Source of the DNA: Nautilus pompilius
Lineage: Eukaryota; Mollusca; Cephalopoda; Nautilida; Nautilidae
Reading direction: 5' to 3'
Assembly: GCA_018389105.1 (NCBI GenBank)
Contig: JACATO010000132.1
Coordinates: 1,872,501-1,936,500, forward strand
DNA length: 64,000 bases
Of the stretch, positions 24,399-37,620 are shown in pieces. Position 1 is the first letter of the stretch, and each line of letters begins with the position of its first letter. The position numbers and the translations under genes were made by a program. A model generated the notes under the pieces. That model did no database searches. It was not told where the DNA came from and worked only from the letters and a program-made list of their open reading frames with translations.

Positions 24399-26451
24399 CA
24401 GTAAGCCCTCATTAATCCAGACTAAAAGGGGGAAAGGGGTCCTGCATGCATGAATGAAGCATAATTAACCTATAAAATCGAAAAATCAGTACAAAGGTTA
24501 CTACATTACTCACTTCTCTTATAACTGCTGTACTGAACACTCCACTTTTTAATCTATTTATAAATGTTTTTCACACTATTTTTCACTTTATAATTTTTTT
24601 TATCACATAGAACATTTTGTTCTGAGACACTTGAATTTTTGCAAAGGTGGCTCAAGTGTTATTGAACTGACATCAAAAAGACTGCTAACACTATAGCCAG
24701 AAGGTAGACCAGAAGTTGTTAAGGGGCCAGCAAGTAAAATGCTGCTGTTTAGACATTGATCTATAAGTTGCAAGCTTAAAAGAGGTTTCAGTTTTAAGTG
24801 AATTTAAGTGAATGAATCTCTGCAGCTGTTCACTTATTATGAACTGTCTCAAGTCCTTAAATGTTCATAGTAAGCCTGCACCTCCTCATTAGAGGATTCA
24901 TCAACAAATGTAATTAAGGTATCAGTACTGTTCCTGGCCTCAGTGGTTACTCATCCCTTTCTTTTTCAGATCTTGCATCTATGAATGTATTAGCAATTTC
25001 TACCAAGATGGAAGTTTCTGCAGCCAAACTTCATCACAGTATCATAGTCGTCAGATTTAAGTCTTGAAAATCAAGATGAACTTCATTGTTAAACAAGTTT
25101 TTTCCAGCAATTTGCAAGGGTCTGCACTTTAATTTCCTTCCAAAAACTTGCCCACCTGTAAATTGCAGACTTGTTATTGTATGCCTTGATATTTGCTAAA
25201 GTTCTGCATCCTCTTCTTTATCTTCACTGCCCACTAACATCACCATGAATTTATCCAAAAACTTCCATTGATAGTGTGTCTTGCAGGCTAATGTAATACC
25301 ATGATCCATTGGTTGGATTCACAAGGTTGTATTAGGTGGGAAAGCAAGGGATTCAATGTCACAATGGGAGGGAGCATTATCCAGGATCAAAATTACTCTG
25401 ACATCTTCAGGTGCAAGCTCCAGGACTTCAGTTTGATACCTCCTAACGTCAGGATCAAAATGATGGTGAAACCAGTCTTTGATGGTGGCTTGCATAAACC
25501 AGGCATTAGCAGATTTGTAGTAGAGCACAGAGAGCTTGTTCATGCTGTCCTTTTGAATTTGTAGGCATTTTTACTTGCCCACAATTACTGAATTCAATCT
25601 ATGGTTGCCATCAGCAATTGCACAGAGAAGAGCAGACAGAAGAGCAAAGACAGACTTTCTGCCTGAAGTTGTCTCCTTACTCCTAATAGCCTAAGTATTT
25701 TCTGATAAAGACCTCCAATATAGATAGCCCAGTTTCATCAGCATTATACATCTGGGCTAAACACAGTCCTGATTCATTCATTATATTGTTCATCTTCTGT
25801 CAGAATGGCTCTACACTTTCAATGTCAATGTCACCACTTAGATTAGAGCCTCACCACAGATTTTCTTGTTTGAAATGTTGTGCCTTCACAACCCCCCCCC
25901 CCCACTGCTGGCAACAAAACCAGAGTTTCTCAGTCGCCGAATGAATGGTGACACCACAAACACACCACTCGAATAATGCTGCATATACCACTTACAGTTG
26001 TATATGCATAGGTCGTTTCAAAGTCAGTTTTGTTGAGACAGAGCCTGTATTATCAGCACTGACATAAAATTTCAAAGCAAGCTGCTCTATTTTGTCTTTG
26101 GTTTTCTTAATATCAAACATTTTGTTTTGATATGCCAAAATTCTACACAATCCTTGCTGCTGCCATATCGCCTTCAAGTTTCTATTATTTTTTTTTTTAA
26201 CTTTCTTGCAACCGTTATGGACATGTTTCTTTTACACTCCTTTCTATCTTTAGGGACAGGTTTCCTTGGCCATCTTTTCTATCTTTAGACCCATTTAAAC
26301 ACTTTATAGTGTGTTAAAAGTCAGCAAAAAAAAAAAAAAAGGTTTTTGCAAGACATTTCCTCAGATCTCTGTGCCAGTTTGTGGGTAAACAAAAAATTGA
26401 TCCAGTGGTCACTCCAGACCAGACCTTTTCCAGATTTGCAAGGGTTTACTA
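24399..26451 (-). mobile_element. pogo/Tigger DNA transposon relic with both ends visible
   Basis: The left end CAGTAAGCCCTCATTAATCC and the right end, which reads TAGTAAACCCTTGCAAATCT on the minus strand, form an imperfect terminal inverted pair. Both are flanked by TA, the target site of this superfamily. The minus strand carries a decayed transposase in the expected order: a psq-type helix-turn-helix N-terminus (KTKDKIEQLALKFY near 26.1 kb), CENP-B-like sequence (VYAALFEWCVCGV near 25.97 kb), a DDE catalytic core with IKDWFHHHFDPDVRRY and VILILDNAPSH near 25.4 kb, then LAFPPNTTL and IQPMDHGI near 25.3 kb. The second acid of the triad sits in LDNAP. Several stops and frameshifts break the frame. 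About 2.05 kb, close to the family norm. Confidence 0.92.
25319..25543 (-). pseudogene. Tigger-type DDE transposase core fragment
   Basis: This is the longest uninterrupted piece of the transposase inside the 24.4-26.45 kb element, about 74 codons. It holds the HHHFDPDVRRY and LILDNAPSH motifs of the DDE_1 nuclease domain and the PPNTT motif that precedes the QPMDxGI block. The QPMDHGI block follows just past an in-frame stop. It would have cut and joined DNA at TA sites, and as it stands it cannot make a complete enzyme. Confidence 0.9.
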
Positions 26452-29400
26452 TATATATCATTTTTTTTTTAAATATAGACTATTATTTCCAACTTCTCTT
26501 GACAATAATTTGATGTTTATAAATTTCAAGAAAATTCCCAAATTTCTATCATTAGGATCTTTCTCAATCAATGTCCAAGAGGTTTGTGTTGTTGTTGCAC
26601 AGGTGAGCCAATGTTTCTTCAGTGACTGAAATAATTCTCATATCACCTGCCATCTTCTTTCCAATAAAATTATATTATTAATTTGTACGTATACTAAAAG
26701 TTAAGCCTTTACGATAGATAAAGAGAGAGATAATCAGATGTTTTGTCTGTATTTTTAACATTTGCCGTCCTGTCATTTACACAGAGGATTAATATATTGG
26801 CTACAATAGTGAAGACAGTATAAGGTGAAGTTTGCAGTTAGCCATTGCACACACCACTGCCTAAATGGTAATGCTCCTACATCTGTGTAAAATTAGGGTA
26901 AATATATGAAACTTGGAAAAGAGAGTCTTCTAGATGACTTCAGATTAATTTTGAGAGAAAAACAGAAGTAACAAAGTTTCAAACCAAAAGGAAATGGAGA
27001 AATCAAGTGCTGGATTATCCACTAACTTTCACATGCCCACCCTTGGTAAGTTTTCAGTAATTTAAACACCAGATTTTTTTATTAATCAAACAACTTTTAT
27101 TCCATATCGATAAACTTATTTTTAACCTCCTGCGCTTATTTCTTGATAGTCACCTGTCAATTTGATAAAACCACAGTAAAACAGTAGAACAAGAGAAAAT
27201 CAATAAATAGTTTTAAAAATTATCATTGACATAATAAAAAATACATATTTTGGAAAAGATAAAGAACAAGTGAGCTTGTTGATAAGAACTTCGTGCACCA
27301 GCTTGAAGTTTAATGACCTTATTAACATTTTGAAAAAGTAAAAGAATAAATAAATGTTTGTGGCTTTTGGTAACAGAAGTTTGTCTTGATTACTGATTAT
27401 ATTTCGGCACATTTCCACAATATTTTAAAATAGTTTGATTCAAGCATCGTTTACTTATTTGGTATATTTCTTGATTATCATTACCAACTTTTAATATTTA
27501 CCATAAAAATCTAAATTTTACACATTACCAATTGGGTATTACATTTGCTACATATATTTTAAATTTACTTTTATACTGTTACTAGTCTCTGTCTGGTATT
27601 ATCATCACAGGTTCTGCACTAAGTAGCAAGTTAATCAAATATTCCTTTTTCCAGCCATCTTCCTTTGACAGAAATTATTGTAAGACTGAAGAAAAATGAA
27701 CTGCATAAATGAGAATTGTAAAGAAATTATTTAAGGTTGACATATATTTCAAGAAAACAAGGCCATTCAGCATGCAAATAATAATGTAGGATAAAAAAAG
27801 TTTACAATGAAGTGTAATAGAATCAGCAAGTGAAATTATTCGTTCATATTTTTAAAAAATGTAAACATTCTCATCATTGGGAATTCTCTCTTAAGTGTAA
27901 GGAAAAAAAAACAAAGTTTACAGCTTGTTGTATGATACAATTCCATTCTTTTATCACAAAATTATGCATATTTTATCAAGTGAAAATAATTAATTGAATA
28001 AAAATTGTGAAAGATACAAAAATATAAACAAAAAAGTGATCATTAAGTAAAATTCAATTACATTATACTTGAAAGTAAATTTTTAAAAAATTGCATTATC
28101 AATCAAATTCTGGCATTCTTCTAGTGATTAATTTTTTATTGTAATAATTACTTTTGACAAGATTTTGTCTGGTTTATGCTACACTATTTTCAAAATATCT
28201 ATACCTGGAGGTGGAAAAGTATGACTGTTTTTTTTTTTGTTGTTGTTAAATATTATTTGGTCAAAGATTGCTTTCATTAAAAGTTGTAGAAATTATTTTT
28301 TTTTAAATTTCTCTCTACATTATTTAGTTTATCTTACATTCTCTTGAATTATGTGTAAAGGCGAGGTTTCAGCATCCTTGATGTTTGAATCTGTCTTCAT
28401 AATTATAAGCTTTTAATTTCACCTTCTCAAAATGGGCCTTTAATAGCTAAAGACATGAAATACAAGTATAGTGCTTAGCAAGGTTAACAGTGATAAAACA
28501 AAGAAATAATTTGTAAATTGGCTGCTGCATCTGCATTGAAGAAAGACCCGACAAGAATCTTTTTGAATAGAAAAAAATCCATGCAAGTAAAATTAATCAA
28601 AAGGAGTAAAAGAAACCATTCCAATGACTGGACACCAAAGAATAATCAGAACCCATCCAGCAATAATCATCTTTGGTCACCACTATAATGAGTGCAATGC
28701 ATGCTAAATTTCCAAATAATTCAGTATGTATATATTCTACAAGACAACATGAAACTACAGAGAGAACATTACATATTATACAAGCATACACATAAATACA
28801 GTTACACTTGTTTAGAGCACACATCCCACTTCTTTTCATTTATCTAGGATAACAATAAACAAGAGGTACTGTATTAGCAAAATTGAAGATGTAATTAAAT
28901 AGGTCGTTATTAACATCTGATAATTCAAGAAAAAACCTTTTCATAGCTCAAAAATGCTTTAACTATCAATAATGTTAATAATTAACGAACTCATATTATG
29001 TTTTCTAGCACTATACATTAAGGTTTACTTAACAACTGCATATTATCAAAAATTCAATTGTAAAGCCAGTTATTCAATCATAACACTTCACTGTATTTCA
29101 AAGTGTACATTTTATTTTATATATAAAGGTTTCTACTTAAAAGCATTCATTTTATATATATATATATTGCATTCAAACAAATGTAATGCAATTAACCAGT
29201 TAACATTTGCTATTATCACAACCACTAAGTAGTTTAGTAAGTAAAAGACCATAGTCTTATGACATCAAATGATGCCTTCCTCTCATATAAAGAAACTGTG
29301 ACCATTTTATTAAAATATTAGGTAAATTTGGCTTCTTAAAGCATTTATAAATTAATTAGTGTATTAGCAGGGAAAATAAGTAACAAATAAAATTCAGTCT

Positions 29401-29640
29401 CGGGTTAAATGTATTTTTCCTTTACCCTTAAAAAGCAGCCATTTTCACATGACAATTTAAGTTTTCCTGCCCCTGTTTAAATTCAAAACTAATTAATAGT
29501 AACAAGAGAGGCCTATACAGGTCCCCATAGTCTGCCATGCCCTGGAAAATTTCCCAATTCTTACTACTGTACTAATCATCATGACAACACATTTACCTCA
29601 ACCTCTCAGGGTGATATCTAACTGAGTTTTGAATGTATAC
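26452..29640. other. AT-rich stretch with one candidate exon
   Basis: The sequence is AT-rich with TA-rich patches near 29,150-29,166. A candidate exon at 27,245-27,317 is listed separately. A minus-strand frame at 28,597-28,839 stays open for 80 codons, with an acceptor-like TTCTCTCTGTAG inside, but I cannot support a gene from it. Confidence 0.4.
27245..27317 (-). other. candidate exon, 73 nt
   Basis: The minus strand reads VIKLQAGARSSYQQA, then a hydrophobic HLFFIFSKI, between an AAG acceptor after a T-rich stretch and a modest donor (AATAT followed by GTATTT). The first half is GC-richer than the flanks and protein-like. It starts in phase 0 and leaves one base, which fits the segment at 19,462-19,543. 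The donor is weak and the last ten codons may be intronic. Confidence 0.22.
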
Positions 29641-31130
29641 TAACCCCACAGAAAATTCTGAAAACGTTGGATGATCTAAGTGATGAGAAGGAAAACTCGC
29701 CATCAGATACGTCTAGTAAGGAATGTGAAGAATATCAAGTGAGAGGTGATTGCGAAGGGGACTCCACCACCAGCCACATCCCTCCACCCACACATTCGGC
29801 TTTTGTATGGTCATGTAGTGATGGGTTTACACCAACTTTGCTGTTTTTGATAGAGGTAATTCTGGTGGACAGTCAAGAAATATAATGTTCCCAGGCATAT
29901 TTTAGTGGCAAACTTACGGACTACACTGATAGTGAAACAAATATATATTACAGATTTTGTGCTAAAGATTAGATATCTTCACGCTTACGTATGCAGCATT
30001 GGTGAGATACTAGTGTTAGTGAAATGTGTTTTTCTTGCTCTGGTCATGCTGATGCCAGGTGTGAACATGTACTATAAGAGCATCAGGAAAAGGACCCATT
30101 GATAAGTAAATCATCTTTTGGCAAATACACAACCAGAGACAGATTTTGGCTGCTCCTGTGGTTTCTGCACTCTGCAGACAATGATAATCTCATGCAGAAG
30201 ACCATATGTGGATAAATAGGGATGTGTTCATGTCTCTGAGAAGCATTCTTAATGCCATTTCAAAAAATGATTATCGATGAGTCTTGTATCGTTCGGACAA
30301 CTAGTGTTCAAATAATATACGCTATCAAAATGTCACAAATTTGGGCTAAAGTAGTTTGTTTTATGCGACACAATATTGGACATAATGATACTATACAGTG
30401 GCATGCACTGGAGTTGACATTCCCCAACACAACACACTCAGATTTTCTAGTGGTCTGTAAAGAAATTAATGGAAGGTTATTTAGGGAAGGGGCATATATT
30501 ATACACAGACAACTAGCATCCTGAGCCCTCACCTGTGTCAATAATTGATAAAAAATAACACTGGGTCATGTGGCACAGTTAGAACAAATAGAAAAATATG
30601 CCAAAGTTCACAAGACATATCCAACGTGATGAGTGAGAGTTACAATCAGGAGACATTTTGGTTTTGCAGTGACATGATAAGCGTTACCCATTCAAACAAG
30701 AAAATGTTAGGCAGTAAGGAAGTACATTACAAAACAAGAAAAAATAAAGAAACCAGATGTGATGTTAGACTATGTACAGAAAATGTACTTGGTAGACATG
30801 CAGATAAGGTCTATGGAATGTGTACGTAAATAGATCAGATGGTACCAAAGACTGTTCCTTCATTTGGTTGATGTTACCCTTTTAAATGCATTTAACATGT
30901 ATATGGTCGAAACTGGCAAGAAAATGTCCTTGAGATAGTTGTTACAGTGTGCTGCTAAAAATTCTGGAGAAATATGGTACAGTAATTCACTCCCACCTGC
31001 TCAAAAAGTTGGTAGCCATGCCCCAGGCTGACTTGTAGCTGCTGAAGGTATATCACCTGATTTAAAGGGACCAACATGACAAAGGTAGTCTCACATATGC
31101 ATGATGTACACTATTTGAAGACATTGAAAA
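29640..31130 (+). mobile_element. piggyBac transposon relic
   Basis: Plus-strand translation gives an acidic serine-rich N-terminus (MDDLSDEKENSPSDTSSKE at 29,667), FTPT near 29.83 kb, TTRDRFWLLLWFLHSADNDN near 30.13 kb (compare RDRFxxIxxFLHFxDN of piggyBac), a DES motif (IIDESCIV near 30.27 kb), CGTVRTNRK near 30.56 kb (the conserved TGTxRxNRKG), and KKPDVMLDYVQKM, IRWYQRLFLHLVD and LLNAFNMY near 30.75-30.9 kb, matching the PxxVxDYNxxMxGVD and KWxxxLFxxLLDxxxxNAxILY blocks. The frame changes several times. TTAA target flanks and terminal repeats could not be identified, so the limits follow the coding remains. Confidence 0.9.
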
Positions 31131-33672
31131 AGAAAAAAATAGCTGGTGTATGGTGTAGGGAGTGTGGTGTTGATTTTTGGCCAAAACAAAGGTAGTTATA
31201 TGATGTTTTTAGGTATCTTTAAGCTGTTTTGTATATTTTCCTTAATTTTGCATGCAAAGCTATCATTTCATGAAGAAAAACTTTTCTTTTGTTTTTGCAC
31301 ACATGGTGATGAGATCTTCAACCCTAGCTTAAGGTTAAAAACATTCTAAAATATGTACAATGTTCCTATTCACTGAGCTGAATGGTAACTGCATTCTGTC
31401 CATAAGTTGATGAAAAGATGTTGCTTCTGTTTACTCACTAAAGAAAAAATTAACAATCAGTTGATGCAGAATTTAAACCACTTTAGCACTAAACTTATGA
31501 TAGTTTTCCATAAATACAGGAATTAACCAGAACTGAGAGGAGAATCCAATTTGAATAAAAATGACAAGCAGAATTGCCTTTTATGGCTTTTCAAAACAGC
31601 AAATAATTTGTTTGGAATCAAGGTAAAAAAGAAAGAAGAAATCACATAGCATGCTGCTGTAATTATTCATTACAGACATGTAGTGTACCTTGACTGTGTT
31701 AAGCTAAATCAATCAAACATAGGTACTCATATTCAAAACTATTTTAATTGAGGGACGAAACAACTGAGACAGCTTTTGCACATATTCAAAAAACTTTTTT
31801 AATTGTTTTTATTGGCATTTCTTTCATCAACAATAGCAGTTACAGTTAACATATTATTTATGGAACATTTTTTACATTGATAGTTGTGCAGCATTTAATT
31901 TTATTTGATTTAACCATGAGATACTACATAAAGTGCTTTATAAAAAGCTGCATAAACTTAACCTGCATGGCTAAGTTTTATTATCAGACAACTAATTACT
32001 ACTACTACTACCAAGTATTTCAGTTTTACTGTATTTTCTATTTTGAATCTAAAATAGTGCTATTTTGTAGTTATAACATTTTTGTACTAAATTCATTCTG
32101 GCAGTTAAATATGGAATATACTTGAATTTCTCAAACAGCCTTCTGAATTTTGTTTTAAAGTTTCATCTGTTTTTCACTTTAAATTAAATTCAGTCATTGT
32201 TTAAATTTTTTTTCTTTTAATAGTATACACTAACAAAATATTAACAGGCACAAGAGAAAAAATTTGAAAGAGCTGATTGTAAAATAAACAACTTGCACAG
32301 AAAATTAAGAGAAGTGTGCTTTGATAAATTTCTGCAGCATTTGTTTATTTTGATCATACAATAATTAGAAAGAAATAACCAATTAAAACAGTTTATAAGA
32401 ATCATTTTTTTGAACTTGATGATGATGATGATGATGCAGGGTTTGATCAGCCAAAAGTCACTGTCTTTGTAGTACTATATTATATGGTGATGGCAGTAAC
32501 AAGGCTGGATGGCTTGTGTACAAACAATAGCCATGCCGAGTTAAGCGTACATAGAGAGATTTGCCTGAAGATTAAATAGAAAATAAAAACAATAAGACAA
32601 TGTTGTCTCAAACTAAGTGCATCTAACACAAGATGCTATAAGCTACAACAGAGCAGTTGAGCAGGTGGCGCAAACTCACATTTTTGGCAATGTTCAATTA
32701 AACGACAATAAAAAAAGCATTTATAACAGGAAAAAACAAACATGAGTCTGTAATCGCTGAGCTTAAATTCAAAACAACTTGTTTCATCAAAAGTTCAGCA
32801 ATACAAAATCATAGTTTTTTTTCTTCCCCTCTAAACCTGTTTTCCACATTTTTTTTTTTTAACTTTTACTGTATAATTTTATTGTTCAGACTTTATAAGT
32901 TCATGATAAAAGTTGTATTACCTATGAACAAGGAATTTCTGCAAAAAATAATTTGTACTGCAGTTTCTTATTAAGTAGTCTCATTAGATTCAGTACTAGG
33001 TGTTAATAAACCAATGTACAATACCATTTTGTTACCGAAGCTTTTCCTCGAGCTCACTGTGTAAACATGAAAATATTCACTTATATTGATGATGTTTGCT
33101 TAAATCAGTGATCCAATCAGAATTACCATGCTGCTGTTTTAAATGCAGTCTGTTGCTACTGAGTTCAAATGAAAATCAGCTTAAAAACAGAAACAACACA
33201 ACATGTCCTACAATGACTAAAGGTGTTTATCCAGACAAAGTTATAGAAAACTGTCCGTTATCAGATATAAATTGCAAGTGCTCTCTATGACTATTTCAGA
33301 CTTCACCTCAACATAATAATTCTGTTCAAACAATAAATAAATACTGGAATTTTCTTTGAATTTAATTCTAACATTGCTAGAGTAATTTATCAAATTGTAA
33401 AATTGTGACCATATAGAGCATATAAAACTCAAATAATTTCTTAACAGCTCTGGGGATTGTAGCAGTTTCAAGTTTTGTTAAACCCAGAGATCCTTTGTTT
33501 ACAATAAACAATAAAGAGATGTGTACAAACGAAAAGAATCATTTTATTTTTGCCTGACTGATACTATAATTGAATTCTGGAGCCTTAACAAAATTTGATA
33601 GGTAACTGTTTACAAGTAATTCTTCTAAATCCATTGCACTTTTCCAGCAGATTAAACAACTTCATGTCTCAC

Positions 33673-33693
33673 CTGAGAAGTAAAATTAACTTC
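33673..33693 (-). other. candidate microexon, 21 nt
   Basis: The minus strand has a CTAAT branch-like site and an AAG acceptor, then 21 bases reading EVNFTSQ in phase 0, then a strong donor (CAG followed by GTGAGAC). It is very short, so a chance pairing of sites cannot be excluded. Confidence 0.15.
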
Positions 33694-34287
33694 CTTAAAT
33701 CAACAAATTAGGAAAATAATCTTTAAAAAGCAAATACAACAACTTAAATCAATCACCATGCAACACTGGTGTTTACTTAAAGTCACTGGTATCCTGAAAA
33801 CTAACCTGTGCGCTTTTAGTGCATACAGATTATGTAGATAGATATATTCAACCAAATTAGTTTGTGAGCAGTAAATCCAGGGCTCAACCTGTTATTTTAC
33901 CCCCTAGTGAGTCATGACTAATAAAATGCATACCAACAATAGATTCCTAATGAGAAACTTACTGACCTTCATTTTAAATTTACCTGTCAAATTTATCATT
34001 TAATTCTTTATTTCCTCTCATTCCTTCCTTTCTTTTAGTCTCCATATATTTCCAAAAAACTATTTATAGAAAGATATGAAACAAAATCTATTCTCTGATC
34101 CTCAGGTTTAATATCAGAATCCAAAAACAAACAATAAAAATTATAGCATTCAACCTTAATAAAACTGTGAACAAAGCCCTTCCAAATTGGTCCCCTGTGC
34201 AAGATACTACTTATGTTGAAAAGTAGAGTTGAAAGAGTAATTTTAAAAAAGCTTTTAGTGTTATATATAAGAATGTTATGAAAATAC

Positions 34288-34310
34288 CTGAGATTTATCA
34301 TCAGAAATAT
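34288..34310 (-). other. candidate microexon, 23 nt
   Basis: The minus strand reads CTCACTAATCTGTTTCAG, then 23 bases, then GTATTTTC. Entered after one leftover base it encodes ISDDKSQ and ends in phase 0, which fits the 21-nt candidate at 33,673. The acceptor is good, the donor moderate. Confidence 0.17.
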
Positions 34311-35215
34311 CTGAAACAGATTAGTGAGAAACTAAATGTTTTGATGACCTGGGCTACTGTAATCACACTTAAATACAATTCTGCTATTATACTTATTCTT
34401 TATTTTTCAATCATTTTTCATTTCAGTGTTTAGGGTTATTATTTATTTCGAGTTTAATTTCTGATGATAAAAAAAATTTGAATTTAAGAGCAAAACAGAA
34501 AAAGACTCTAATGTTTCTAGTCTATTACATTTTTTTAACTATTAAACAAACTGAAAGTGAAACTAGTCTTTTTAAAGCAGCTCTCAAACATAACCATTCC
34601 ACCTATTCCTCAGAAGAATTTGGCAATTTATAGATTTTAAAAATTTTTAATGGTACTAATTTATTTTCATCCAACTCAAAAAATTCCTTTATTTATTTGA
34701 TTTTGTTCAACTCCTTCAGTAAGTTTAAGAAACTGTACTTTTAAACACTACACAACATTTTCTTAGCTACCATTTTTTTTTTGGTTAAAATAAATTTATT
34801 TAATTAGTTATCTTTGAACTGAACTCATTAAGGTCTTTCCGTGTTAGTTTGCTCCTTTTGATAAATTGTTAAGTACAAAGTAGAGTATTATCCCACATTA
34901 CATAGGAAAGGAACAAAGATTTGTACTCCAAACTCAGTCAAGTGTATTGTAAATACTTTCACAAACACTCCCAACACTGACAAGTATTCTTGGATTAAAT
35001 GTAAACACAAACAGCACTTCTGATCTGGCCGTCTATATTTAAAGTTACAGAGCCTGTTGTGGAAAGAAGTTTATTTTCTACTAAATACACTTTTTGACTT
35101 GTATCTGCAGCATCCATGTTAATTTTCTCAGGAAGCCTAAATAAATGGCCACATAATATTGCTAATCATGATCAAATTAAAGTAATGCTATGATTCACTC
35201 AGTAAAACACTTTAC

Positions 35216-35241
35216 TCCCTGCTCCTGTCCATCCTAGGTAA
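35216..35241 (-). other. candidate microexon, 26 nt
   Basis: An excellent acceptor on the minus strand (TTTTCATTTTTTTTCCATAG) leads into 26 GC-richer bases that read YLGWTGAG when entered with two leftover bases. They end with one base before GTAAAG, a weak donor. Phases fit the segments at 38,061 and 34,288. Confidence 0.18.
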
Positions 35242-36654
35242 CTATGGAAAAAAAATGAAAAGTACAGCTGAAAAAGATAGATAAGCAAAAAAACAAAATG
35301 GGAGAAAAACTGAAGCCCAGGATTTGCAAGAAATTATCTATGATGAAAAAACAGAAAAATGTTGATACCTTTTAAAAGGAAGATGACATAAAAATCTTGA
35401 TGCATATTTATTCTAAAAGATTTTAACAAATATGCCAGCATTATATGTAACAGTTGGCTTCTTTACATTTCTATATTAAACAGAAACATCAAAATTATAA
35501 TTTGCAATTAAAATATCTCTATTTTCAAACGTATAAATCAAATTTTTACAATACATATGTTTCCAAGTTAAAAATTATGATTGATATTTTTACCTTTGAG
35601 TTACTGCAAAAAAAGTTAAATAAAAAGTTTTCTATTGCTTTACTTTGTTTTTTCTTTTCATAGCAAAATCAAAAGCATCTACTCAGCAATATAGCATCAT
35701 TTGTTTTTATTGAAGTAAAATCTAACAGATGTTGCCATTGTTCACTATTAGCTATCAATGATTACCATCAAGACCAGTATAAATTACAAAACAAAACTCA
35801 GCTTGATCATCATAAATCAAATTTGCACAAGAAATTTACCATTAGTAAGACATAGTTTTATATCATTTTAACTGATTAGCCAACCAGTTATTTGCTACAA
35901 AGTTGAATGATAATCACTAATTAAAGATACAAAAGTCAACTTTTGATGTAATCTTAAATGACCAATGGGAAATCACAAAGTGTGTCTTTAATTTGATCAT
36001 CATTTTTTAAAACTTAAACTGTTCAGTTGATGTACTTTTTAAGCTTTCATCACCACCTCTCTTATTATAAAATGGTGTTTCAGAAAGATGGTAGCTGAAA
36101 AGTACAATATGTCAAATATTTTCGTGCCACCAAAATTGCGTAAATATCCATACTCCCCATTGAATACGTGTGCAAAAAATCTATAATATACTTCCATAGA
36201 TTTAACGTTAAAATATCTTTCAGTAAAACATCATACTCTTACATATTTCTCTCACACATGACAGCCTAATATATTACAAAACAATAATTTAAAAATTCAA
36301 TCCATGAAAGTTTAAAAGACTTGTACTGTCACCATATTACAAAAAATTTATTAAATCAAAAGTAAAGCAATTTTTTTTTTTAGTTTCAAAAAATCTTCAT
36401 TGTAGAGAAATTTTAAAAAAACTTTTTGATTTTAAATTATAAAAATTAAAACTTATTTACTATTTTGTCATTTGATTTATACTTTGAATGTAGAATACTA
36501 AAGTAATACAGCTCAATGATTGGCATTTGTTGTCTTTTATTAATTTATCACTTGCACAGCATATAAAGTATCTTAAAACTGAAATTAATTCTTTACATTT
36601 TCAAGATAATGCTTTAAACAACAAACGTATGCAGATTATATTTATCTACATGCC

Positions 36655-37620
36655 ATCACTTCTTTTTTTTAAATTTGAAGTTGCAGGTAAACCTGTCGAG
36701 GAGGTTGTCAAATCTCTGTTTGGTTTTGCTGGTTTCTTGAAAATCAACGCAGTATTGATTTGGTTCTATAGATGTACTGGACACTATTATAGCAAGTTAT
36801 TCTTAATTGCCTACTTTGTGACATTAATATTAACTAATGGTGATGTAATCTACGCAAACCATAAAGGAGACTTTTCAGCAAAAGCTACAAGTACTTTTGT
36901 GGTTGGCTAAAACATTTATCAGTATAAAACGGTGACCATTTAAGGATTGTTCTGCATCTAAATGAAAAAATTTTTAGGTAAATGGCGTGTTGCTGATAAT
37001 CCACATAAAACAATGACCATGTCCACTAAACATTTGACAGAAGCCAGCAGAAACTCATCTGAAATACATCTAGTGAACCTGGAATATCCTACAGCAATGT
37101 GCAAAAATTCCAGAAGTGCAACCTGATACAAAAACCATACACACACACCATGCAAGAGTTAATATGCAAATGGCTATGATGTAAAGGTCAGCTTCTGCAA
37201 CTTAGGAGACTTATTCCCAATAAATCACCCTGATTTGATATTAAATTTCTATGGTAAAGCAACATTCCACATCAGTAAAAAAATCAATTGTTAACTATTG
37301 AATTTTGGGCTCAAAAAATCCATAAGATAATCTGGAATCATGGGAAAGGCTCTCCAAAAGTAGGTTTGGTGTACACTGCATACTGTACATGTTTATACAT
37401 CTCTTCTTTCTATAAAGAACATTCCGAATAGAGATGTATCTTTAAATGTCTCATGTTTTGTATGTCAATACTGACAAAAAACAAGAAGTTGCAAACCAAG
37501 TCTTTTAACGAGAGAGAGTGACCGCCACCACTGCCCAGCAGTGTTTCTTGATGCAACCCTAACCCTGAAAGACAGGGTTAACACAGAGGATCAATGGACT
37601 TAAGACTCAATATTTCAAAA
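36655..37620 (+). mobile_element. mariner-superfamily transposase relic
   Basis: Plus-strand translation starts with EVAGKPVEEVVKSLF near 36.68 kb, comparable to the helix-turn-helix entry of this transposase group, and continues with a segment that aligns with DESTFHLSGKVNRHNxRxWG: ATFHISKKIN at about 37.26 kb. VWCTLHTVHVYTSLL follows near 37.37 kb, where family members have VWCGxxxxxVxGPFF. This is the DDE_3 group common in insects and other invertebrates. Frameshifts and stops are frequent. The long open plus-strand frame at 36,527-36,910 overlaps its start. No terminal repeats were identified. Confidence 0.7.

Larger units (their letters stand above)
31131..36650. other. AT-rich stretch with several short exon-like signals
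   Basis: The sequence is AT-rich with a (GAT)n run near 32,419-32,437. Three splice-bounded microsegments on the minus strand are listed separately. Two more coding-like patches lie on the minus strand: one open frame covering about 33,360-33,500 (GSLGLTKLETATIPRAVKKL), and one entered by a strong acceptor near 32,570 (KSLYVRLTRHGYCLY). Neither has a usable donor. Confidence 0.4.

Noticed and set aside
31877-32125. 82-codon plus-strand frame rich in tyrosine and phenylalanine
   Set aside because: The residues are those expected from random AT-rich codons, including a TAC run; there is no supporting signal.
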